Positions 38,314 to 45,855 of a stretch of 64,000 nt of DNA are shown piece after piece (positions within the stretch are counted from its first letter, which is position 1; every line of letters starts with the position of its first letter). Below the pieces are notes generated by a model. That model did no database searches, was not told where the DNA came from, and saw only the letters and a program-made list of their open reading frames with translations. Source of the DNA: CAYPAV01 sp964408805. Its GTDB lineage: Bacteria > Pseudomonadota > Alphaproteobacteria > UBA8366. The stretch is taken from positions 48,685 to 112,684 of the forward strand of contig CAYPAV010000016.1 in NCBI GenBank assembly GCA_964408805.1, read 5' to 3'. A program made the translations under genes and the position numbers.

Positions 38314-38427
38314 TTAACCAGCAAGCGCGCTGACCAAGCCGAACACAATGAAAGGAATGGCAAGGGCAGCGTATGCCGAAGTTTCCACGAGCAGAAATTC
38401 GAGTCCTCGTTTCAGATGGTCTTGCAT
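38314..38427 (-). CDS. Single-span membrane microprotein, 37 residues
   Basis: A 37-residue frame with a short basic amphipathic start (MQDHLKRGLEFLLV) and one hydrophobic segment (AALAIPFIVFGLVSALAG) that ends the protein. AGAGG lies 8 bases before the ATG, and the TAA stop is immediately followed by the ribosome site of the next microprotein. The size and shape recall small subunits of respiratory complexes, but no such complex is nearby. Upstream lies a perfect CRP-type palindrome. Confidence 0.5.
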   Translation of the reverse strand: MQDHLKRGLEFLLVETSAYAALAIPFIVFGLVSALAG

Positions 38428-38503
38428 CGAATTTTCCTCTGCCAAGGTGGTGGGTATCGCCGTTTACGTTATCCCCATGATGCCCGTTCGATGGGGAATC
38501 TTC

Positions 38504-38519
38504 TGTGAAGCGGTTCACA
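38504..38519. promoter_or_regulatory. CRP-type site TGTGA-AGCGGT-TCACA
   Basis: A perfect TGTGA-N6-TCACA palindrome (TGTGAA-GCGG-TTCACA) in the gap between the micro-operon (start 38427) and the CRP-like gene (start 38643). The adjacent regulator retains Arg194 and Glu195, the residues that read TGTGA in E. coli CRP, so autoregulation and control of the micro-operon are likely. Confidence 0.6.
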
Positions 38520-38642
38520 TAAACCGATCACCGCGCATCAAGGAATGGTGATGTCGAACCCGAATAATATTCGTGAGGTTTTCGGTGAATTGCCCTATCA
38601 CCGAAGAATTCGTCCGATCCAATCGATGAAAGTGGGCGCGCG

Positions 38643-39344
38643 ATGTCGCCAGCCGATCGGGGCAGTTTCCTCAGAAACCATTACCTGTTTCGCGACTTGG
38701 CGACCGACGTGGTCGACAAGATCGAGGCGCTCGCCGCCATGCGCCGTCTCGGCAAGGGCGAATACCTTTTCCAAAAGGGCGACCCGGGCGACGCACTCTA
38801 TGGAGTGATTTCGGGCCGCATGATCATGTGCGTCACCGGTAAGCAGGGGCGCGAGATCATCCTCAACATCATCGAGCCCGGCGAGGTTTTCGGCGAAATC
38901 GCCCTGCTGGACGGCGAACCCCGGACCGCGGATGCGCGGGCCGCCGCCGCGACCACGCTGTTCACGATACATCGCCGGGATTTCCTTCGATTCCTCGAAT
39001 CGCAACCCGCCGTCGGCGTTCATTTCCTGCGCTTGATCTGTCAACGCCTGCGGCAGACTAGCGAGCTGGTGGAGGATGCCATTCTGCTGCCCCTCTCGGC
39101 GAGATTGGCCAAGCGGCTGTTGGCGATGTCGGAACGGCCCGATGACGCGGACACACCGAACAACGATCGCCATACGATCAACCTGTCGCAGAATGAGCTC
39201 GGCCAACTCACCGGCAGTTCGCGTGAGGCGGTGAACAAATATCTCCAGGAATGGCGCAAGGCCGGATGGCTCGAGCTTGGTCGCGGCCGCGTTACGGTCC
39301 TGCAACCGGAAATGCTGCGCGAACTGGCCCGCCGCGAGGACTAG
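38643..39344 (+). CDS. CRP/FNR-family regulator, CRP-like
   Basis: A 233-residue regulator with a cyclic-nucleotide-binding domain (about 15-125; phosphate cassette FGEIALLDGEPRTADARA), long dimer helix, and a winged helix with recognition helix SSREAVNKYL (Arg194, Glu195, Lys199, corresponding to CRP Arg180, Glu181, Arg185). No N-terminal cysteine cluster, so it is not an Fe-S FNR. Cyclic AMP or another ligand is plausible, and a class III cyclase is encoded at 15533. Its TAG stop shares CTAG with the convergent 63-residue gene. Confidence 0.9.
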   Translation: MSPADRGSFLRNHYLFRDLATDVVDKIEALAAMRRLGKGEYLFQKGDPGDALYGVISGRMIMCVTGKQGREIILNIIEPGEVFGEIALLDGEPRTADARAAAATTLFTIHRRDFLRFLESQPAVGVHFLRLICQRLRQTSELVEDAILLPLSARLAKRLLAMSERPDDADTPNNDRHTINLSQNELGQLTGSSREAVNKYLQEWRKAGWLELGRGRVTVLQPEMLRELARRED

Positions 39345-39532
39345 AATTCCGCGTCTTGGCCGCAATCCTCTTCGCGGCACCAACCCAAGACGTGACGAAC
39401 AACGCCTTCCCAGCCTTGTTGCCGGCAAAACGCCAGGGCTTCCGCGCAGCCCAGAGAGCCGAGCAAGGATTTCGCCATGTCGATCTGATAGGCGTGGTTC
39501 TGGGTGCCGTGTCGGTGCAATCTTTCAGTCAT
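39341..39532 (-). CDS. Conserved hypothetical protein, 63 residues
   Basis: A short cysteine-containing protein (MTERLHRHGTQNHAYQIDMA start; AFCRQQGWEGVVRHVLGWC later). GGGAG 8 bases before the ATG and the absence of a competing gene support it. I do not know its role. It is convergent with the CRP-like gene, and its stop overlaps that gene's stop. The sequence TTATGTGAACC, half of a CRP-like site, lies 55 bases upstream and is identical to 11 bases at the micro-operon site. Confidence 0.6.
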   Translation of the reverse strand: MTERLHRHGTQNHAYQIDMAKSLLGSLGCAEALAFCRQQGWEGVVRHVLGWCREEDCGQDAEF

Positions 39533-39586
39533 AATCCGTTCTCCCGCCGGCAGTTTGGCCGGCCGGGATTTCGCGAACCATGGCCT

Positions 39587-39597
39587 GGTTCACATAA
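39587..39597 (-). promoter_or_regulatory. TTATGTGAACC element, CRP half-site
   Basis: The minus-strand 11-mer TTATGTGAACC is identical to part of the CRP-type site at 38512-38522. Here it has only one TGTGA half, overlapping a GAACCA-TGGCC-TGGTTC dyad (39575-39591). It lies upstream of the 63-residue gene. Confidence 0.35.
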
Positions 39598-39660
39598 CTT
39601 CCGAAATTGAACGCTTCGCTCGGAAAAGTGAGCCGAAGTGAGCCGATCGGTCGCGCCGCG

Positions 39661-40560
39661 TCATTCGGCAGGCAACTGCTTCTCCGCCGGCAGCGACATA
39701 TAGTGGCGCGCGATCTCGCCCGGGGTGGTGAGCCAGATCTCCTCCCGGTGCGCCGCGATTTGCTCGAGTGCCCGTCGCAGGTGATGCAGCCGATAGGGCT
39801 GCCCCATGATGAAATGATGGAGCGAGAACGAGCAGACGGCGGGGTATTTCGCCGAGGCCCGCAGATGCTCGGTAAAATGATCGATCATCATGTCGGCGAA
39901 TTCGACCGCGGTGTTGCGCCGGAACACCATGGCCGGCTGGTCGTTCAGCTCTAGCGGATAGGGGACCGCCAGAATCGGGCCCGCCCTTGTACGCGCCCAA
40001 AACGGCTGATCGTCGCAGATGCCCCAATCCAGAACGTATTGGTAGCCGGCTTCCTTGAGGATATCCGTGGTCACTTCGGAAGGGTTCAGATAGGGGGTCA
40101 GCCACCCCGCGGGAATGGCGCCCTCATGGCGCACGAAGGCATCGGTCGCCGCCCGCACCATTTCGATTTCCTCCTCCTCCGTCATTTCCGAGGGTTTTTT
40201 CGAATTGGTGGCGCCATGGCCGATGATCTCGTCGCCGCGAGCCCGAAAAGCCGCCACCGATTCCGGACAATGGTCGTAGATCGAGGCGTTGGTGATGACG
40301 CCGATCGGCAATTCCAGCTCGTCGAACAAATCCAAGAGCCGCCATACCCCGACCCGATTGCCGTAATCGCGCCAGAGATAGCTGCGATGGTTGGGCGGCG
40401 GTGTCGGTCGGTCGAGGTCGACCCCGCCTTCGCCGAAGATGAAATGCTCCAGATTGATCGCGACGTGAACCGCCAGCCGCTTACCGTCCGGCCAATCGAA
40501 ATCGGGTCGTGAGCGAAGTCCGGAATACGGAAACCGACCGAGTGAGGGCAATTCGTTCAT
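39661..40560 (-). CDS. Polysaccharide deacetylase family protein
   Basis: A 299-residue carbohydrate-esterase-4-fold protein related to the PuuE/allantoinase-like branch, with VHVAINLEHF, YGNRVGVWRLLDLFDE, DEIIGHGATNSKK, AGWLTPYLNPSEVT and SFSLHHFIMGQPYR. No signal peptide, so it is a cytosolic amide hydrolase rather than a wall enzyme. GGAGG 6 bases before the ATG at 40560 decides that start over 40587. It is a distant paralog of the protein at 7130. Confidence 0.85.
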   Translation of the reverse strand: MNELPSLGRFPYSGLRSRPDFDWPDGKRLAVHVAINLEHFIFGEGGVDLDRPTPPPNHRSYLWRDYGNRVGVWRLLDLFDELELPIGVITNASIYDHCPESVAAFRARGDEIIGHGATNSKKPSEMTEEEEIEMVRAATDAFVRHEGAIPAGWLTPYLNPSEVTTDILKEAGYQYVLDWGICDDQPFWARTRAGPILAVPYPLELNDQPAMVFRRNTAVEFADMMIDHFTEHLRASAKYPAVCSFSLHHFIMGQPYRLHHLRRALEQIAAHREEIWLTTPGEIARHYMSLPAEKQLPAE

Positions 40561-40684
40561 GAGCTTCCTCCTATCGCTTGTAAGCATTCCGACGCGGTCT
40601 TCCGGACGATCCGCATGAAGAACAAACTAATTCGAATTGGCGCGATTCATCATATGCTATGCTCCGTGGAAGCATAGGAGGACT

Positions 40685-40912
40685 ATGATGCGGACGCTTC
40701 TTGCCGGCTTGGTCACATGGGCGTTGTTCGCGTTCTTGAGCGTGGCCGTCGCGCAACAGACCGACCAGAATCGCGAAGACGGCGATGCCAAACACGGCAT
40801 CGAGGGGGAACTCTGCTTCGGCGACAAATATGAAACCGACGAAGACCTGAACGACGGCAATCGAATCTCGGACGAGGAAATTCGCCGAATTCTCAATCCG
40901 CCGAGTAGCTGA
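40685..40912 (+). CDS. Small secreted acidic protein
   Basis: A 75-residue precursor with a signal peptide (RTLLAGLVTWALFAFLSVAVAQQ) and a short acidic mature part (DEDLNDGNRISDEEIRRILNPP). AGGAGG at 40676-40681 precedes two adjacent ATG codons (40685, 40688); the second has the better spacing. It is divergent from the deacetylase gene. Family not recognised. Confidence 0.65.
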   Translation: MMRTLLAGLVTWALFAFLSVAVAQQTDQNREDGDAKHGIEGELCFGDKYETDEDLNDGNRISDEEIRRILNPPSS

Positions 40913-41053
40913 TTTCTGCTCCTCCCGTTGACCGATCGAGGCGAAGTCGAAATTTAGAGAGAAACCTTCTGGTCGCTTTTCAGTTGCATACTATATTCGT
41001 GCACACCGGCGTGCCGTGAAGACAACCCGCCGGACAAAGGGTGGGGACCCAAC

Positions 41054-42484
41054 TTGTTCAGACTGCTGTCATATTACTCGGTGGTAAGCGCCGCTGTTAT
41101 CCTTGTGACGATTGCTATTTTGACGACTGGCTACAGGCAAATCGCGGTCGGCGGCATGACTCGCGAGGCGGAAAAACACAACGTAATTTTCGCCCACATC
41201 CTCGCCAAGGAATTATGGCCACGTCTCGCGCCGATCATTGAGGAATTCGAAGACTCCGGCCACGATCGGTTGCGAGATCATCAATTGATCGAGGAACTCG
41301 ACCGTGCCGTTTTTCGCCTCGCACGGGGATTGCCGATCTTGAAGGTCAAAATCTTCGATCTCCAAGGTGTAACCATCTATTCGACGGATGACCGTCAAAT
41401 CGGCGAGGACGAAAGCGCGAACTCATACTTCCTTTACGCCAGCCGCGACAACCAGCCGGCCACAAAGCTGTCGCACCGCAAGAGTTTCGAGGGCATTTCC
41501 GGTGAAGTATTTCATAGGAACGTGGTCGAAAGTTACGTTCCCGTCCGGGTCAAGGACGGCAGCCCCAGCGCCGTGCTCGAACTATACGCGGATGTGACGG
41601 ACTTAACCGCGCGTATTCACGACACGACCATCTACATTGTCGCCATTTCGATCGTGGCATTTGCGATCATGTACGGCCTGTTGTTGCTCGTTGTTCGGCG
41701 CGCCGACAGGGTATTGTCGGCCCAATATGCGAACTTGGAATTAAAGGAAAGGGAACTAAATTTGGCGCTCGAGGAGCTCAGAAGAGCGAATCAGGCAAAA
41801 TCAGAATTCTTGGCGATGATCAGTCATGAACTGCGCACACCGCTGAACGCCGTCATCGGATTTTCGGAGCTCATCAGGGAACAGATTTTCGGCCCCTTGG
41901 GCCACGAGAAATACAGGGAATACGCGTCCGATATTCGGGACAGCAGCCACCATCTCCTGGAACTGATAAACGATGTCTTGGACCTCTCCGCGATCGAAGC
42001 CGGCAAACGCGTCATTCAAAAGGAACATGTCGACATCTATTCGGTTGCGGAAGAATGCTCGATGTTCGTATCCGGACTGGCCTCGGAAAAGGAAATCAGG
42101 ATTGATCTCAACCTCACGGACTCCATACCGCCACTTCATGCGGATCGGCGCTCGCTGGTGCAGATCTTGCTGAATTTGCTTTCCAATTCCGTCAAATACA
42201 CACCTCGCGGCGGTTCGGTCGAACTGACTGCAAAGGTGGTCAACGGCAGCCACATCCTTAGGGTCAGCGATTCGGGGGTCGGCATCCCGGCCGAACAGAT
42301 CGAAAGCCTCGTCGACCCGTTCACCCAGGTGAAAAATAGTCCATATACGAGCCAGGAAGGTATTGGCCTTGGATTGTCGATCGTCGATTCGCTGGTCAAG
42401 CTTCACGACGGAGAGCTCGGCATCGAAAGCCAGGTCGGCCAAGGAACGACCGTAACGGTGTCCCTCCCAAGCGCCGGACCTTAA
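41054..42484 (+). CDS. Membrane sensor histidine kinase
   Basis: A 476-residue kinase with membrane segments at about 5-25 and 190-215 enclosing a periplasmic sensing region, a coiled linker (NLELKERELNLALEELRRAN), HisKA with His258 in SHELRTPLNAVIGF, and HATPase with NLLSNSVKYTPRGG, DSGVGI and GIGLGLSI. The start is TTG at 41054 (GTGGGGA upstream). No response regulator nearby. The 220-residue kinase core is gap-free against the PAS kinase at 21201, pointing to a shared partner or recent duplication. Confidence 0.88.
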   Translation: MFRLLSYYSVVSAAVILVTIAILTTGYRQIAVGGMTREAEKHNVIFAHILAKELWPRLAPIIEEFEDSGHDRLRDHQLIEELDRAVFRLARGLPILKVKIFDLQGVTIYSTDDRQIGEDESANSYFLYASRDNQPATKLSHRKSFEGISGEVFHRNVVESYVPVRVKDGSPSAVLELYADVTDLTARIHDTTIYIVAISIVAFAIMYGLLLLVVRRADRVLSAQYANLELKERELNLALEELRRANQAKSEFLAMISHELRTPLNAVIGFSELIREQIFGPLGHEKYREYASDIRDSSHHLLELINDVLDLSAIEAGKRVIQKEHVDIYSVAEECSMFVSGLASEKEIRIDLNLTDSIPPLHADRRSLVQILLNLLSNSVKYTPRGGSVELTAKVVNGSHILRVSDSGVGIPAEQIESLVDPFTQVKNSPYTSQEGIGLGLSIVDSLVKLHDGELGIESQVGQGTTVTVSLPSAGP

Positions 42485-42499
42485 TACCTCACTTCGCCG

Positions 42500-43435
42500 T
42501 CAATACCCCGCATCAACATCGATTTCCTGCAGAAGCGATTCACCCGCCTCCAGCCGCCCGATGTTGGCGGTGATTTCAGTCACCAACTGCGTGACCGTCG
42601 GCCGCCGCGCCACATGCGGCATGACGGTGACCTTCGGATGCCGCCAAAGCGAGCTCTCGGGCGGTAAGGGCTCGGGCCAGAGGGCGTCGAGGGCAGCATA
42701 GGACAGTTGCCCGGAGTCGAGGGCATCGATCAGATCACGATCTACCACATGCTTGCCGCGCCCGACATTCACCAGCATCGCACCCTTCGGCATCATGGCG
42801 AAGGTCCGGGCACAAAAAATGCCCTCCGTTTCCTTCGTCAGCGGCAACAGGCAAACCGCGATATCGATCTGGTTGAGAAATGGTTCCAGTTGATCGGAAC
42901 CACTGAATATCGGGAATTCCGCGGCCTCCCGCGGCGATCGGACCCAGGCCGAAACATCGAACCCGAGCGACTTTAGAACCAGCGCCGGCGCGTTGGCCAT
43001 CATCCCGAGGCCGAGGAACCCGACGCGCCTTTCCTCGGGCCGAACAATCGGAATCTTCAGCCATTCCCGGTTGGCCTGGCCCGCTTGATAGGCAGGCATA
43101 TTGCGATGGAACCGCAGCACATGCATGACGACATATTCCGTCATCATCGGATCACCCCCCGACGGCTCCACCTTGCCGAGCGGCACCTTTGGCAGATTGG
43201 GATGGTTGATGAAGGGCTCGACGCCGGCGGAGCGCGTGAACATGGCTTTCAGGTTCGGGAAGGCGGGAAGAATGTCGAAATCGGGACGCATGAAGGCGAG
43301 GTACTCGATATCCGCCGCTTCGCCCGCCTCGGGCCAGATACGAATCTCCATATCGGGGAGATGTTCGCCGAACGTCTCCCGCCACGCCTCGGCGCTGCCG
43401 ATATGCTTGTCCAAATTAACGATGAGCAGTGCCAT
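42500..43435 (-). CDS. D-isomer 2-hydroxyacid dehydrogenase, glyoxylate/hydroxypyruvate reductase-like
   Basis: A 311-residue NAD(P)H-dependent reductase of the GhrA type: Rossmann motif VGFLGLGMMANAPALVLKSLG, LVNVGRGKHVVDRDLIDAL, ALDALWPEPLPPESSLW and the catalytic histidine in VTVMPHVAR; the active-site arginine is expected in FTRSAGVEPF. GAGGAGGGG before the ATG at 43435 sets the start, and the longer frame to 44074 is shadow of the LLM gene upstream. It follows that gene by 46 bases, so both may be co-transcribed. Confidence 0.87.
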   Translation of the reverse strand: MALLIVNLDKHIGSAEAWRETFGEHLPDMEIRIWPEAGEAADIEYLAFMRPDFDILPAFPNLKAMFTRSAGVEPFINHPNLPKVPLGKVEPSGGDPMMTEYVVMHVLRFHRNMPAYQAGQANREWLKIPIVRPEERRVGFLGLGMMANAPALVLKSLGFDVSAWVRSPREAAEFPIFSGSDQLEPFLNQIDIAVCLLPLTKETEGIFCARTFAMMPKGAMLVNVGRGKHVVDRDLIDALDSGQLSYAALDALWPEPLPPESSLWRHPKVTVMPHVARRPTVTQLVTEITANIGRLEAGESLLQEIDVDAGY

Positions 43436-43481
43436 GCCCCCTCCTCGGTCACTCTTTCTCGATATCCATATGGAGAGCCGG

Positions 43482-44315
43482 TCAGGCCGTCGGCAAGTCC
43501 GCCACCGCTCGCTCCATCCGCCCGATATGCTCGTCTGGCTTGATGTCGCCGCCGAGGGTACGAAGACAGAGATGGGTGAGACCGATCTCGCGCCAGCCCG
43601 CGACGCGGTCGCGCCATTCGTGCTCGCGCGGACCCACGACCGCGACCCCGGCCTCCATCCCGAGACCGGCGGGATCGCGGCCGGCCGCCTCCGCTTCCCG
43701 GTAGATGTCGTCGCGAACGGCGGGGAATTCCTCCGGCGAACATAGGATGAACCAACCGTCCGCCTGCCGCCCGATCCGGCGTCGGACCCGCGGCACTGGC
43801 TCACCTCTCGCCCCAATCCAAAGCGGAATCGGCCGCTGCACCGGCAGCGGGTTGATACCGGCTCCGGAGACTTGGTCCCAGCGGCCGTCGAACTCGACGG
43901 TCTCCTCCGTCCAAAGCCGGCGCAGAAGATCGATCTGTTCCTCGCACCTGGCACCCCGGTTGTGAAAATCGGCACCAAGGGCCCGGTACTCCGCCTCGTC
44001 CCTGCCGATGCCGATGCCAAGGCGCAGCCGGCCGCCGGAAAGCACGTCCAGTGTCGCCGCCTGCTTGGCGACAAGCACCGTCTGCCGCGCCGGCAAAATG
44101 ATCACCGAAGGCACGAGCTCGATCTTCTCGGTCACGCCGGCGATCAAAGCCATCATGGTCATGGGTTCGTGAAGCGGCCCGCTCCCCGGCCGGATGATCT
44201 GTTCCGGAATGCGGAGATGGGTCAATCCAAGCCCCTCGGCCGCCTGCGCGAAATCCTTGATCGCACCGATGTCATTCCGCAGCTCTCTTACGGGCAGTGA
44301 TATGCCAACACGCAT
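43482..44315 (-). CDS. LLM-class oxidoreductase (F420- or FMN-dependent)
   Basis: A 277-residue luciferase-like protein: MRVGISLPVRELRND start, LDVLSGGRLRLGIGIGRDEAEYRALG (split), and PVQRPIPLWIGARGEP. It is shorter than the two other LLM proteins of the window and closer to the F420-dependent group, but the cofactor cannot be proven. It heads a likely two-gene unit with the hydroxyacid dehydrogenase. Confidence 0.85.
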   Translation of the reverse strand: MRVGISLPVRELRNDIGAIKDFAQAAEGLGLTHLRIPEQIIRPGSGPLHEPMTMMALIAGVTEKIELVPSVIILPARQTVLVAKQAATLDVLSGGRLRLGIGIGRDEAEYRALGADFHNRGARCEEQIDLLRRLWTEETVEFDGRWDQVSGAGINPLPVQRPIPLWIGARGEPVPRVRRRIGRQADGWFILCSPEEFPAVRDDIYREAEAAGRDPAGLGMEAGVAVVGPREHEWRDRVAGWREIGLTHLCLRTLGGDIKPDEHIGRMERAVADLPTA

Positions 44316-44484
44316 GATGTGGATTCCCTTGGGTAAATTCGTATTGGATGGGATGCCGATGTAGCACGATCCCCGCCGCCACGGAAGGCCGGCGCAGCCT
44401 GTCGATTTTCGGCGCTACGGACAATTGCCAACACGATTCGAATCCTTTCATACTATCGACCGAAGTCATTTGAGGGGAATCTCA

Positions 44485-45822
44485 ATGAGGCAATGCCTCT
44501 TACTTTCGGTAGTATTGCTGGTGCTTGCAGTTTTGCCGGCCATGGCAGCGAAGCGTGTCGCACTGGTAATCGGCAACAACGATTACAAGGCCTTAGGCAA
44601 ACTAAACAACGCCGAAAAGGATGCGCGCGACATGGCGCGCAAGCTGAAGAGCCTCGGTTTCGATGTGATCTTAAAAATCAACGCAACGCGGCGCGACATG
44701 GGGCGCGCGATACGGGCCTACGAAACCAAGGCGTCGTCAAGCGATGTCGGCCTTGTTTTCTATGCGGGTCACGGCATTCAGGCCGACGGCAAGAATTATC
44801 TCATCCCGTCCGACGCCGACATCGAGATCGAGGACGACCTTGCCTACGAAGGGGTCGCCGCCAAGGATTTTTTTCAGTCGATGGAACGGGCGGGAACGCG
44901 CGTCAATATCATGATCCTGGACGCCTGCCGCGACAATCCGCTGCCCAGACGCACACGTTCGGCGGCAAGGGGATTGTCGGTTGTCGGGATCCCGAAGGGT
45001 GCCAAGGGGACCGCAATTCTCTATTCGGCGGGCGAAGGGCAAACGGCGCAGGATGGCCCGGCGGGCGGCAATGGAATCTTTACCGCGGCACTTTTAAAGG
45101 TCATGGACATCCCCAATCTGACACTGGAGCAGACGATCAAACAGGTGGTTCGGAGGGTCAAGGAAAAGACCAATGCTCGACAACGGCCATGGAGTTTAAC
45201 GTCGCTCGAAGGCGATTTTTATTTCAGCAAGCGAGGCGTTTCGCCCGGTCTCGCGTCTAAGGCCGCACCGACCACGGCCCCCCGGACATCATCCCGAGCC
45301 CAGCCCAGCGTGGATAAGGAAACGGTATTCTGGACCTCGATCAAGGACAGCACGGACCCGGACATGTTCGAGGAATACCTCAATCAGTATCCCAATGGCA
45401 GTTTCGCCGGTCTGGCCCGGTTGAAAGCCAAGAAGTTGAAGGCGGCCAAGGTCGCCGCCATTCACCCCCCAACTTCGAGACCGGCTGCAACGCCCGATCG
45501 ATTGTCCTCGATAGCTTTGCCCGGCGGTAACTGCGGTCGCATCGAATTGAAGTGTAATTCGCGAATGGTAAATTCCTTAAGTGACCTCACGAATAGGGTA
45601 AAAGTAGGCATACTCGGCGAGGGTCGCTGGCCGATTGATAATCCTTCATGCGCCGTTAGAACCCCGGAAGCCGTTCTAAAATTCATCGAAGACAAGTTTG
45701 GCTCCGGCGGTATGATTATAGATTCAGATTTAGCGTTGCCGGGGATCGGTCCAGCTCGCGCGCTTGAACGGGGTTTAAAGCTGGGTGTCTGGGATTGTAA
45801 CGCGTATGTGCATTCTCGATAA
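44485..45822 (+). CDS. Secreted caspase-like (peptidase C14/metacaspase) protein
   Basis: A 445-residue protein with a signal peptide (LLLSVVLLVLAVLPAMA), then a p20-like caspase domain (about 23-250) with the catalytic dyad His96 (FYAGHG) and Cys148 (DACRDNP), a Ser/Thr/Pro-rich linker, a FEEYLNQYPNGSFAGLARLK repeat-like segment (about 310-335), and an unassigned C-terminal region (about 365-445) with four cysteines encoded by AT-richer DNA. Substrate preference should be Arg/Lys if it is metacaspase-like (inference). GAGGGGA precedes the ATG at 44485. Confidence 0.85.
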   Translation: MRQCLLLSVVLLVLAVLPAMAAKRVALVIGNNDYKALGKLNNAEKDARDMARKLKSLGFDVILKINATRRDMGRAIRAYETKASSSDVGLVFYAGHGIQADGKNYLIPSDADIEIEDDLAYEGVAAKDFFQSMERAGTRVNIMILDACRDNPLPRRTRSAARGLSVVGIPKGAKGTAILYSAGEGQTAQDGPAGGNGIFTAALLKVMDIPNLTLEQTIKQVVRRVKEKTNARQRPWSLTSLEGDFYFSKRGVSPGLASKAAPTTAPRTSSRAQPSVDKETVFWTSIKDSTDPDMFEEYLNQYPNGSFAGLARLKAKKLKAAKVAAIHPPTSRPAATPDRLSSIALPGGNCGRIELKCNSRMVNSLSDLTNRVKVGILGEGRWPIDNPSCAVRTPEAVLKFIEDKFGSGGMIIDSDLALPGIGPARALERGLKLGVWDCNAYVHSR

Positions 45823-45855
45823 TTTTTACGCCGGAATGCGGCTCGGACGAACGAT

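Noticed and set aside
38345..38551. Plus-strand 67-codon frame
   Set aside because: No motif; it is antisense to the 37-residue membrane peptide, which has a proper ribosome site and operon context.
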